A stretch of 64,000 nt of DNA, taken from the NCBI GenBank assembly GCA_949152475.1, contig OX424563.1, positions 283,001 to 347,000 on the forward strand, in the 5' to 3' direction. The position numbers and the translations under genes were made by a program. Numbering within the stretch: the stretch's first letter is position 1; the number at the start of each line of letters is the position of its first letter. This stretch comes from Terebella lapidaria (lineage: Eukaryota; Annelida; Polychaeta; Terebellida; Terebellidae). Below are positions 44,615 through 55,237 of this stretch, one piece after another. The notes beneath the pieces were generated by a model that did not search any database, was not told the origin of the DNA, and saw only the letters and a list, made by a program, of their open reading frames with translations.

Positions 44615-47600
44615 GTAGGCGCAGGGCGAGAGTCGCAACAAGGAAACATAAACAAAATATATACTTGTACACACTACTACTAAGTTGTAACCCAATTTTT
44701 CTAGTTGAAAAAGAAAAAAACTGATAAAAAAAAACACTGATAAAATAACTTTGTCATAAAATTGTCAAAATGTCAAGATAAGCCATGCATTGCACGGAAT
44801 CAGAGTCCAGAGCAACTCTGCCCAAAGTCAAAACTGCGTCAAATGCACTTGACAATGTGTCAATTTATTGTGCTGTCAGGCATACTGCAAGTCTGCTTCC
44901 ACAGGCACGATGTTGAACATAAAAATGGTGTCAGTATGTGGCACTGCATGACGACATTTAATGTCAATGTGAAGAGTTTTTGACAAGGCCGACTTTACCC
45001 ATGTCAAAACCTTTTTTTATTGGGGAGACAACCCAGAAATTTGTCATAATGACGAGTTTATGACGAGGTAATTTTTTCAGTGTATACCTTGTACACAGTT
45101 GTAACCCATTTTTTTTCCAGTAGAAAAAAAGTGTATACATGTAGGTCTACACAGTTGTAGCCCACACAGTTGGTAGATATTATTGATATTATATTATAAA
45201 AATAAAATTTATTGTTCAGGGCTGCCGTGGGTACTGTGTGGACTAGTTTCCATGGTGACGGCTAGTCCTTTGCCCGTACGCCCTGGCTGGTGTCCCGCCG
45301 ACCACAGCGCCCCTAGTGGTCAGTACACAGACCAGCAACTGAAGGTGGCGCTGGAGACAATTGTCCGGCGAGCCGGCGAGATAGAGAATCTCGGAATCTT
45401 GACCTCACAGACACTGGTAAGTGGGCCTCACAATTCTGTACAGCACACTATAACACTACAATCACGTCCGGACGGCTCAGTAATGTTATCCGCGTGTTCG
45501 TTCACAGCGCCACGACCTGAACAGTGATTACACAGGGTGGCACGATCGCATCATCCAGGACTTGGACGTGCCAGTCGGCGCCAAACTGACCACTGACAGC
45601 ACGGTATGTCACGACACCAATCCGTCACGAATTCTGACCCATCACTGTCCACATTCATCAGTGATAGTCTCCATATTGTTGTGAATCATTGACGACTAGT
45701 GTATTCATCAGACGTACCCATTATAATTGTATCCCCCGAACAAAGTTCGGCGGATACTATGGATTTACGATCGTCGCGCCGCCGCCGCCGCCGCCGCGTC
45801 CGCGTCCGCAGACACTTTCTTGTGAACGCGCTACAGCTTACAAATCTGAACCGATTTTGATAATATTTTATATGGACATGACTTATGGTGAGATCTCAAC
45901 ACCTATCGATTTTGGTTGCCATAGCAACCAAAATAGCCCATTTACGTAACATTTTATACTCAAATTAGCCTGTTTAACACACATGGGTTGTGAACGCTCT
46001 ACGGGTGGGAGTTTTCGATGAATGATGATGAAATCGCACAGGCTCAATGAGAAAGACCATCACACGAAACCTATTGTTTTTCAGAATGATCGAATAAATA
46101 TTAATAAGTTTGAGAGGTTAACTTATTACAACAATTAAAATGCCTACTTTGACATGTGTGATCACTCCAATAACCTGTACTATGAAAGCAAATTGCACTG
46201 GATTCTTGTTCAGAATACAGAACTGATGTTTTTGGTGAAAACAGAACAATATTACTGAATAAGTTAACATTGGTTTTACTAGTTAAGTCTATTATTGACC
46301 ACAATAAAAAAAGTTAAGATGAGAAACATTTATTATTGAGCTCAACAAGGTAAAGGTTTTGTCCAGTAGAGATTTCACAGGTGTAACCAAATAAGTTAAC
46401 ATTATTTTCACTAGTTAAGTCTATTATTGACCACAATAAAAATAGTTAAGACAAGAAACATTTATTATTGGGCTCAACAAGGTAAAGCTTCTGTGCAGTA
46501 GAGATTTCATGGCTGTAGCCGAATAAGTTAACATCATTTTTACTAGTTAAGTCTATTAATGACCTCAAGAAAAATAGTTAAGACAAGAAACATTTATTAT
46601 TGGGCTCAACAATTTAAAAGTTTTGTCCAGTAGAGATTTCATTGGTGTAACCGGATAAGTTAACATTATTTTTACCATTAAAGTCAATTTTTACTTTGAA
46701 TTTCAACTTGAAACCAAGTTTGGCACATATTATGAATTAAAATATAATTTATGGTGAAAAAATCGATCTGGCTCCTATTTCGTCATCTTGAAATGTAGTT
46801 TTGGTCAACTTTTACTTTGAATTTCAACTTGGAACCAAGTTTGGCATATAGTATGAGTTGAAATATCACTTATGGTGAAAAGTTCGATCTGGCTCCAATT
46901 TAGTCATCTTGAAATGCAGTTTTTGTCAACTTTTGCTTGAATTTCAACTTGGAACCAAGTTTGTCAAATATTCTGAGTTGAAGTATAACTTTGGGTGAAA
47001 ACTTTTATCTGGCTGTAATTTCGTTATTTTATCGAACATGTCGAAATGGAAATTCGTATGCAGTGATTTTAGTGGTGATCTTGAATTCGACCTTCAATAA
47101 GCTTGAAAGGTTTCACACTCACAATGTACATCAGTGATATTTTTGGGGCAACAGGGATGATAGGGCTACGGGGGATACACCCAAGCGGTCGTAGGCGACC
47201 GGAAGCGTCTAGTTAACTTATGGCATAGCCATATGTACTAGTATAACTGATGTACTTTATGACCCATGATGATGAGTTGTATCCGTTATGACACAGGTGT
47301 CACTGGCTGATGTGGTGAGGATCCATGCAGGAGACCTGGAGGACATGATGGTGTTCCTGAAGCACATCGCTCACACCGATCTCAGCGTCCCCGAGGCCTG
47401 GCAAGCTGACTTTGACAAGATGGTGGACGAGACAAGCTCATTACTGTGTCTGATGGAGGATGTGTACATCTCCCTGACTTCCTCTAGCTTCTACACCGGA
47501 GATGACTCACTCCCAACAAACCATCACCAGTACTTCCATACTGACTTGCTGTACAGAGTCAGCAGTGACGCGGTGTACACAACTCACGCTAGCAACGCAC

Positions 47601-47644
47601 AACACCTGCAGTCTGACGTCATCGCTCGCACCCCTCGACTATAG
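44587..47644 (+). CDS. Secreted LIF/IL-6-type helical cytokine candidate (4 exons, 222 residues)
   Basis: Exons are 44587-44614, 45220-45416, 45508-45603 and 47297-47644, with GT-AG junctions and phases 1, 0 and 0. The product has a signal peptide (residues 1-24, hydrophobic core LPWVLCGLVSMVTA, cut before SPLP). The mature part is about 198 residues with amphipathic helix candidates at about 45-70, 108-133 and 138-166 and a weaker one at 185-215. Only two cysteines remain after cleavage, C34 before helix A and C158 in helix C, where LIF and oncostatin M have a disulfide. Class I cytokine genes such as GH, EPO, IL-6 and LIF also start with a tiny coding exon ending in phase 1, followed by phase 0 introns. 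No sequence motif proves the family. A fast-evolving secreted helical protein of another kind is the main alternative. It would act as an extracellular signal. Confidence 0.6.
45220..45416 (+). CDS. Cytokine-like gene exon 2 (signal peptide core and helix A)
   Basis: It follows a TTTATTGTTCAG acceptor and encodes the signal peptide core, SPLPVRPGWC and the first helix (QQLKVALETIVRRAGEIENL). It ends ACACTG|GTAAGT in phase 0. Confidence 0.72.
45508..45603 (+). CDS. Cytokine-like gene exon 3 (A-B loop)
   Basis: Thirty-two codons between two phase 0 introns, acceptor CGTTCACAG and donor ACG|GTATGT. The preceding intron is only 91 bp. It encodes the polar A-B loop segment beginning RHDLNSDYTGW. 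Confidence 0.68.
45727..47215. mobile_element. Repeat element filling intron 3 of the cytokine-like gene
   Basis: It starts at GTATCCCCCGAACAAAGTTC, has a GCC run at about 45778-45798, then about four 132-bp units around AATAAGTTAACATTATTTT (46257-46680) and three 120-bp units around TTGAATTTCAACTTGGAACC (46689-47010). It ends with GGGGGATACACCCAAGCGGT, then CGTAGGCGACCGGAAGCGTC. The same right end occurs in reverse at 63601-64000 and in a fragment near 50060-50110. Confidence 0.7.
47297..47644 (+). CDS. Cytokine-like gene exon 4 (helices B-D and C-terminus)
   Basis: It follows a TATGACACAG acceptor, keeps phase 0 and encodes 115 residues to a TAG. Heptad-like hydrophobic spacing is clear in LADVVRIHAGDLEDMMVFL and in DKMVDETSSLLCLMEDV. 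Confidence 0.7.
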   Translation: MSLADVVRIHAGDLEDMMVFLKHIAHTDLSVPEAWQADFDKMVDETSSLLCLMEDVYISLTSSSFYTGDDSLPTNHHQYFHTDLLYRVSSDAVYTTHASNAQHLQSDVIARTPRL

Positions 47645-47752
47645 TCAACGAGCCCATCACTCATACATTTTAATTTATTGTGCTCAAATTGTTATTATTA
47701 TTTATAAAAAGTCAATGTATTTTATCATATATTTGGTAAATATTAATTATTC

Positions 47753-47769
47753 ATTTATTTATTTATTTA
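47753..47769 (+). promoter_or_regulatory. AU-rich element in the 3' region of the cytokine-like gene
   Basis: ATTTATTTATTTATTTA gives four overlapping ATTTA pentamers and includes TTATTTATT, about 110 bases past the stop codon. Such class II elements destabilise cytokine and proto-oncogene mRNAs. Whether it is transcribed here is inferred. Confidence 0.55.
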
Positions 47770-48722
47770 CTTAATATAGCGGCTATCCTGTGATATGTTC
47801 AGGAAATTCCAGGCTAGATGGTGGATCAGTGGATATAACTGTGATATCTGTGTCTCAAACATACACAGGGATGAAGTCAGGTCCAAGGTGCTATATAGTT
47901 TTTGTGATATCCCGGTGTTGTTGTAACGATCTCTCTGCCAAATTGTGTCTCAGTAGTATATATCATTGTAAAATCTCATGAATATACACTTTTCAAATGT
48001 GAGTATCTACTTGTATGTTCCATTTTATAGAACAACTATATTTACACACTGTCTGCCCCTCATGACGTCAGTGTGGTTTCATATATAATGTTTGGTCGAA
48101 CTTTGTTTCTATTCCGAAAGTGCTTGGTGTTAGGTCAAATCAATCTTGTTGTTATACATATCATTGTGTTGAATGATCTCAGGAATATTTTGTTAATAAA
48201 ATCTAACAGAATTGGACTTCTGAGATTGGTCTTCATAAGGAGTTGGATGCCAGTGTCAACCACATGACCACAGGTGTCCTATAGAGTTTTAGATGGTCCT
48301 GATGAAAAGTTGTACGCCAGTGTCAAACACATGATCAAATGTTTTATATGACTTTCTGCATGTTCATAATACAAACATATGAGCTCTATCAACAATTATT
48401 TTGTCTGTACAGGCCAATTCACACATTTCAGGTCTTGCAAGATTTTGAAGTTTAGCCTCATTTCAGGTTCCCATGGCTTCGAGATTTAGCTTTAAATGTC
48501 GTCTATGGTCAAGTTCAAGATCACCAAAAGATGAGCATATGACTAGGACAAACAACATGTATTTATAAGTCGTGAATCTGGATTGCGCCAGTTCTCCATT
48601 CACTTTTAACATCATGAATTTGCAAACATCCATTTGGCACCAGAATTTACTATGGCGATCTATAGCCATCAAGGATCACCAACCAAGGCTCGATTCTTGA
48701 CTAAATGTCTGATAGGAACACT
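47770..48722. other. Downstream flank of the cytokine-like gene, with dispersed repeat fragments
   Basis: The segment 48040-48120 is shared with 4050-4140. AAGTTCAAGATCACCAAAAG near 48512 belongs to the AGGTCA-rich family. No second gene is supported. Confidence 0.5.
48195..48200 (+). terminator. Candidate poly(A) signal AATAAA for the cytokine-like gene
   Basis: It is the first AATAAA I found on the plus strand downstream of the stop, about 550 bases away, so the AU-rich element would lie in the 3' UTR. Confidence 0.3.
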
Positions 48723-49389
48723 GGCCCAAGTATTATACTCTGTGCCTTCTTCTATATTCAATCGATGTATTCTAAACGCTGGTATACTGGTATGCTAGTA
48801 CAAGCATTGCAAGGTGCATTAACTCAACAATACTGCTCATCTCGTGGGCCCAAGTATCATACCCTGCGCCTTCCTCTATATTCAATAAGGATTTAAAAGG
48901 TGCGAGACGGATTAAATGGTATGTTTTCAGTGGACGAGTAGTATTAAGGAGCAGTGAACGGTACTTGGGCCAATACGTGAGTTCGGAAATGTTTTCAGGT
49001 CAGGTCAGTGGAATTGGGTCGGGGTCAAGCGGTATAAACATAGCCAAACCATGCTGTCACGCTACCATTGTCGAGTCACTGTCACCAACACATTACTCGA
49101 TTTCGCCTGTACAATACTAACCTCTTTGTGTACTTCGAGTTCACCGCGTCACTCACATTTGAGCATGGTGTGTACGAATGTTTTGTTTATACCATTTGAC
49201 CTGACCTAGAAACATTTCCGAACTGGCTTATTCCGTGTATGCCTCAATAAGCCTCACAATGCTTGTACCAGTGTACCAGCGTTTAGAAGACATCGATATT
49301 CAATGAGGAATAAAAAGGTGACAGACAGATTAAATGGCATTCATTTAGTGGACGAGTAGTATTAAGGCGCAGAGTATGATACTTGGGCC
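48723..49389. mobile_element. Nested inverted-repeat cluster (GGCCCAAGTATCATAC termini)
   Basis: GGCCCAAGTATTATACTCTG at 48723 and a similar copy at 48846 are matched in inverse by sequences ending GGTACTTGGGCC at 48970 and GATACTTGGGCC at 49389. The MITE at 48974-49227 sits inside the cluster, as expected for a later insertion. Confidence 0.6.
48974..49227. mobile_element. MITE copy 2 (inverse of 2142-2396)
   Basis: It is the reverse complement of the copy at 2142-2396 over its full length, with scattered substitutions and small indels. Termini are TACGTGAGTTCGGAAATG and CATTTCCGAACTGGC. Confidence 0.8.
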
Positions 49390-50220
49390 GGTACACTCAA
49401 AACATGCCCACCACAGGATTATTTTATACTGCTAACGACAAGTAACGCTAGCACAGCTCACTCTGGTGAGTTGCACTTGGGTGCACCAAATCCGCTTATT
49501 GTATTTCTCTCGCTGAAAGTCAAGTCGTATATGCATCTATTGTTTTATGATCACACAACAACAAAACGTACATACCAACATAAGCCTGAAGATACGACGC
49601 GTTGTTTGCTGACGCGTGTATAAATGATATATGTAATAATCAATTTGTACAATTCTTGTGATACTATTTATAGAACCAGGTCTCGGTTCATCATCCATGG
49701 GTATACAGGTTTTTGATAAGGAAGTCCATTCTTACGCCTCAGAGACAAATTTACACATTCCACGTCAGATAATTAGCATTCAAGGTCATCCGAGGTCCAG
49801 CTAAAGGTCACCATTAGGTATTCCATATACGGCTTCCTATATGGTTCTGATGCAAATGTCACCGTGAGCTCATCTACAAGCATTTCGTCTGTAGACGCAA
49901 ATTTAGGCATTTTTACCTCAAATGAATGTTTAGACCTTTCAAGGTCATTGAAGGTCAAATTCAAGATCACCTGTAAATGTGCCATATACGATTTCCCAAA
50001 AACATTTTAGCGAACACAAATTTTTTGTTTCGCCTGGAAATGGCTCTAAACTGATAGCAACCAGATGCTCTCCGGTCGCTGATGACTGATTGGGTGTATC
50101 CCCCTATCATTCCTTCATCCCAAATACTAAACAATAGTACAAATGTATATCAATACCTCCCAGTACATCATTCCCGACCCCCCGACCCCCGTCCCTATTT
50201 CTATGTAAATAGTCCTCGAG
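49390..50220. other. Intergenic with TAGGTTACCGGAC-family and other repeat fragments
   Basis: Segments near 49740-50050 (TCAAGGTCATCCGAGGTC, GACCTTTCAAGGTCATTGA) resemble the interior of the elements at 33053 and 37529. The fragment at 50060-50110 (CTCCGGTCGCTGATGACTGA, then GGGTGTATCCCCC) resembles the end of the repeat in the cytokine-like gene. Confidence 0.5.
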
Positions 50221-51045
50221 AGCCGCCAGAGTAAGGATCTGAACACTCGTTTTCGTCATCCTCCAGTCAGTCTGTTGGACATTTGGAGGATCACGAAAAC
50301 GTGTGTTCAGATCCTCACTCTGGCGGCAGTCTGTTGGGTTCTGGTGGACATTTGGAGGATCACGAAAACGTGTGTTCAGATCCTCACTCTGGCGGCAGTC
50401 TGTTGGGTTCTGGTGGACATTTGGAGGATCACGAAAACGTGTGTTCAGATCCTCACTCTGGCGGCAGTCTGTTGGGTTCTGGTGGACATTTGGAGGATCA
50501 CGAAAACGTGTGTTCAGATCCTCACTCTGGCGGCAGTCTGTTGGGTTCTGGTGGACATTTGGAGGATCACGAAAACGTGTGTTCAGATCCTCACTCTGGC
50601 GGCAGTCTGTTGGGTTCTGGTGGACATTTGGAGGATCACGAAAACGTGTGTTCAGATCCTCACTCTGGCGGCAGTCTGTTGGGTTCTGGTGGACATTTGG
50701 AGGATCACGAAAACGTGTGTTCAGATCCTCATTCTGGCGGCAGTCTGTTGGGTTCTGGTGGACATTTGGAGGATCACGAAAACGTGTGTTCAGATCCTCA
50801 CTCTGGCGGCAGTCTGTTGGGTTCTGGTGGACATTTGGAGGATCACGAAAACGTGTGTTCAGATCCTCATTCTGGCGGCAGTCTGTTGGGTTCTGGTGGA
50901 CATTTGGAGGATCACGAAAACGTGTGTTCAGATCCTCACTCTGGCGGCAGTATGTTGGGTTCTGGTGGACATTTGGAGGATCACGAAAACGTGTGTTCAG
51001 ATCCTCACTCTGGCGGTAGTCTGTTGGGTTCTGGTGGACATTTGA
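50221..51045. repeat. 69-bp minisatellite, 11 direct units plus one inverted partial unit
   Basis: Units start at 50281 and recur every 69 bp; each includes GGAGGATCACGAAAACGTGT and TCTGTTGGGTTCTGGTGGAC. At the left edge, 50221-50264 is the reverse complement of part of a unit. Because 69 is a multiple of three, four frames on the plus strand and minus strand stay open for over 230 residues. The minus-strand frame (ATG at 51072, 322 residues) would encode a 23-residue repeat. I treat it as a repeat and not a gene. Confidence 0.92.
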
Positions 51046-51224
51046 TCTTGGCCCGGCTGATAATGCTGGCATTTTGAGCACGAGGGGTAAGGTAATGAAC
51101 AAGCTCACACTGCAACCAGTCGATAGTCTCTGAGGGGACGTTACCTTCAGGGCATATTCACCACACAATATGCGACGCGACACATCAGAACTTCGCACGG
51201 TCACCTACGTTATTCCAAGAGCCA

Positions 51225-53895
51225 CTTGTGACCTCTCAGCCACAAGGGTGACCTCTCAGCCACACGGGTGACCTCTCAGCCACACACGGGTGACCTCTCA
51301 GCCACACACGGGTGACCTCTCAGCCACACGGGAGACCTCTCAGCCACACGGGTGTCTTCTCTGCATGCGGGTGACCTCTCGGCTACACGGGAGACCTCTC
51401 AGCCACACGGGTGACCTCTCAGCCACACGGATGATCTCTCAGCCACACGGGTGACCTCTCGGTCACACGGGTGACCTCTCAGCCACACAGGTGACCTCTC
51501 AGCCACATGGGAGACCTCTCAGCCACACGGGTGACCTCTCAGCCACACGGAAGATCTCTCAGCCACACGGGTGACCTCTCAGGTGACCTCTCAGTCACAC
51601 GGGTGACCTCTCAGTCACACGGGTGACCTCTCAGCCACACACAGGTGACCTCTCAGTCTCACACAGGTGACCTCTCAGCCACACGGGAGACCTCTCAGCC
51701 ACACGGGTGACCTCTCAGCCACACGGGAGACCTCTCAGCCACACAGTTGACCTCTCAGCCACACGGGTGACCTCTCAGCCACTTGGGAGACCTCTCAGCT
51801 TCACGGGTGACCTCTCAGCCACAGGGGTGACCTCTCAGCCACACGGGTGACCTCTCAGCCACACGGGTGATTTGTCAGCCACACGGGAGACCTCTCAGCC
51901 ACACGAGTGACCTCTCAGCCACACGGTTGACCTCTCAGCCACACGGGTGACCTCTCAGCCACACGGGCGTCCTCTCAGCCACACGGGAGACCTCTCAGCC
52001 ACACGGGTGACCTCTCAGCCTCGCGGGTGACCTTTCAGCCACAGGGGAGACCTCTCAGCCACACGGGAGACCTCTCAGCCACACGGGTGTCCTCTCAGCC
52101 ACACAGAGACCTCTCAACCACACGGGAGACCTCTCAGCTACACGGGTGACCTCTCAGCCACATGGGTGACCTTTCAGCCACGCGGGTGACCTCTCAGCCA
52201 CAGGGGTGACCTCTCAGCCACGCGGGTGACCTCTCAGCCACACAGGAGACCTCTCAACCACGTTGGTGACCTCTCAGCCAAACCACGTTGGTGACCTCTC
52301 AGCCACACGGGAGACCTCTCAGCCACACGGGTGTCTTCTCAGTCACACGGGAAAACTCTCAGCCACACGGGTGTCCTCTCAGCCACACGGGTGACCTCTC
52401 AGCCACACGGGTGACCTCTCAGCCACGCGGGTGACCTCTCAGCCACACGGGAGACCTCTCTGCCACGCGGGTGACCTCTCAGTGACACGGGAGAACTCTC
52501 AGCCACACAGGTGTCCTCTCAGCCACACGGGTGTCCTCTCAGCCACACGGGAGACCTCTCAGCCACACGGGTGACCTCTCAGCCACACGGGTGACCTCTC
52601 AGCCACACGGGTGACCTCTTAGCCACACGGGTGACATCTCAGCCACACGGGTGACCTCTTAGCCACACGGGTGACCTCTCAGCTACACGGGTGACCTCTT
52701 AGCCACATGGGTGACCTCTCAGCCACACGGGTGACCTCTGAGCCACACGGGTGACCTCTGAGCCACACGGGAGACCTCTTAGCCACACGGGTGACCTCTC
52801 AGCCACACGGGAGACCTCTTAGCCACACGGGTGACCTCGTAGCCACACGGGTGACCTCTTAGCCACACGGATGACCTCTCAGCCTCACGGGTGTCCTCTT
52901 ATCCACACGGGTGACCTCTCAGCCATACGGGTGACCTCTCAGCCACGGGTGACCTCTAAGCCACACGGGTGACCTCTCAGCCACACGGGTGACCTCTCAG
53001 CCACACGGTGACCTCTCAGCCACATGGGTGACCTCTTAGCCACACGGGTGACCTCTCAGCCATATGGGTGACCTCTTAGCCACACGGGTGTCCTCTCAGT
53101 CACACGGGAGAACTCTCAGCCACACGGGTGTCCTCTCAGCCACACGGGTGACCTCTTAGCCACATGGGTGACCTCTCAGCCACACAGGAGACCTCTTAGC
53201 CATACGGGTGACCTCTCAGCCACGGGTGACCTCTAAGCCACACGGGTGACCTCTCAGCCACACGGGTGACCTCTCAGCCACACGGGTGACCTCTCAGCCA
53301 CACGGGTGACCTCTTAGCCACACGGATGACCTCTCAGCCTCACGGGTGACCTCTCAGCCACGGGTGACCTCTAAGCCACACGGGTGACCTCTCAGCCACA
53401 GGGGTGACCTCTCAGCCACGCGGGTAACCTCTCAGCCACACGGATGACCTCTCAGCCACACGGATGATCTCTCAGCCTCTCAGTCACATGGGAGAACTCT
53501 CAGCCACACGGGTGTCCTCTCAGCCACACGGGAGACCTCTCAGCCACGCGGGTGACCTCTTAGCCACACGGGTGACCTCTTAGCCACACGTGTGACCTCT
53601 CAGCCACACGGGTGACCTCTTAGCGACACGGGTGACCTCTTAGCCACACGGATGACCTCTCAGCCACACGGGAGAACTCTCAGCCACACGGGTGACTTCT
53701 CAGCCACACGGATGACCTCTCAGCCACACACGGGTGACCTCTCAACCACACAGGTGACCTCTCAGCCACACCGGTGACCTCTCAGCCACACTGGAGACCT
53801 CTCAGCCACACGGGTGACCTCTCAGCCACACGGGTGACCTCTCAGCCACTCGGATGACCTCTCAGCAACTCGGATGACCTCTCAGCCACACGGGT
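51225..53895. repeat. 20-bp minisatellite, about 130 units
   Basis: The unit GGTGACCTCTCAGCCACACG repeats for nearly 2.7 kb, with common variants GGAGACCTC, GGTGTCCTC and CTTAGCC. Each canonical unit contains TGACCT, the inverse of an AGGTCA half-site. It lies just past the inferred 3' end of the alpha-catenin gene. Confidence 0.96.
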
Positions 53896-53950
53896 ATTCA
53901 AACATCTATGACACCGGAGCACCCAGAGAAATTACAATTAAACAAAAACC

Positions 53951-55075
53951 ACACAGTTGCGAGGATAAGTTTATTTTTACAAAAGATATCAAGGTATGAT
54001 TTGATATAAATATAGACAAGATATAGATTCTAGGCAAGATATTCTACAGATTTATCCAAGGGATATCTCGGAGAGAGCTCAGAGAGATGCAACTAAATAC
54101 TTGTCTGATCTGGTCTCATGATCAGAAAAGCCTAAACATGTCACTGAACACGATCTATTCTTTGTACACATCAACACCAAGCTAGTGACAACAAATGAAG
54201 ACTGCAACATTTACTAGAAAATATTACTGGACAAATTCACCAGACAATTGTTTGATTGCGCCAGCAACATATAGATAACTTTAACTTAGCTTGACTATTC
54301 GCAGCTACATGTAACGCTGTCTTGCTTTTCACAGAATGACCAGACTACATAAAACTACAGAGGTCAATATTTCTATGTACACACTTTCAGGAGACATGTC
54401 TGAAAATGTCAATGAATATCATACCTAAATCATATCAAAGGCACGACAGTAGTTACCATTGTATAGAAAGCATTCAAATTGACAGTAATATCAAGATACA
54501 TAAAGGCATATGTAAAGGCATATGTGGAAAAAAAGCGTTCTTGCCAGGTCAAACATGAGAATAGATCAGTGATTTGATGCACGATTGGACCCAGGAGAGT
54601 GGTGTATTGAAGCAGAAAGTAATGATTGGTCACAGCAGAATAGCACGATTTCAACATCACACAGACAACAAAGTGGTCATGCCTATGTACTCCTGTCAGG
54701 CACCGGCACATTACAGCTGAACATCGACAATGACAGGATAGCAAACCAGACGGCAAAGACAGTCTTACCAAGTAACTCAGATTACTAACTCTACAAGCGA
54801 ATTCATCACAAAACAATGATACAAAATTGATCCCACAAACAATCATTATGAACACATTAGCATATCAAAAGACATTTAATACAATCAAATTCTTTATAAA
54901 GACTTATTCGAGCCTGCACAATCTGGCGTCCTTAGATATGTAGATATTTGACTAGGGAGCTGAGCAGGGACATGTTTCGAAGTGTGTTAAGTGTGATTCG
55001 TGTCTTCGGGCATCGCCTTTCATCCGTGTGATTGTCAGTGTCACTGTCCGTCCCCGCCCTGCCCCCATCGCTGGT
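53951..55075 (-). other. CTNNA: Alpha-catenin 3' UTR (inferred)
   Basis: The segment lies between the alpha-catenin stop codon and the poly(A) signal near 53970. It is non-repetitive, unlike the array beyond it, and has no other gene. An earlier ATTAAA (54875-54880) could give a shorter 3' UTR of about 200 bases. Confidence 0.5.
53970..53975 (-). terminator. Candidate poly(A) signal AATAAA for alpha-catenin
   Basis: AATAAA on the minus strand is followed about 20 bases later by a GT-rich stretch (GTGTGGTTTTTGTTT), the usual downstream element arrangement. Confidence 0.55.
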
Positions 55076-55237
55076 CTACGCGTAACTGTCTTGATGGAAC
55101 TCGCTCAGAGCTTTAATGGGCTCAATGTTACGTTTCTTGGCTCCCTTGCGGACTTTGGCTCGCAGCTCGTCTGGGTTCTCCCGACTGACAAGCGGTTTCT
55201 TCTCCGGCGCACGCATCTTCCACGTCACCACCGGGCG
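55076..55237 (-). CDS. CTNNA: Alpha-catenin coding exon 18 (residues 855-907)
   Basis: Encodes WKMRAPEKKPLVSRE, a basic KVRKGAKKR stretch and IKALSEF near the C-terminus, then TAG. Confidence 0.96.
   Translation of the reverse strand, partial: RPVVTWKMRAPEKKPLVSRENPDELRAKVRKGAKKRNIEPIKALSEFHQDSYA

Noticed and set aside
50107..51204. Minus-strand frame of 365 codons with 23-residue repeats
   Set aside because: It begins with GTG; the first ATG is at 51072. The other strand is equally open, and unit differences look non-synonymous, so a gene is not supported.
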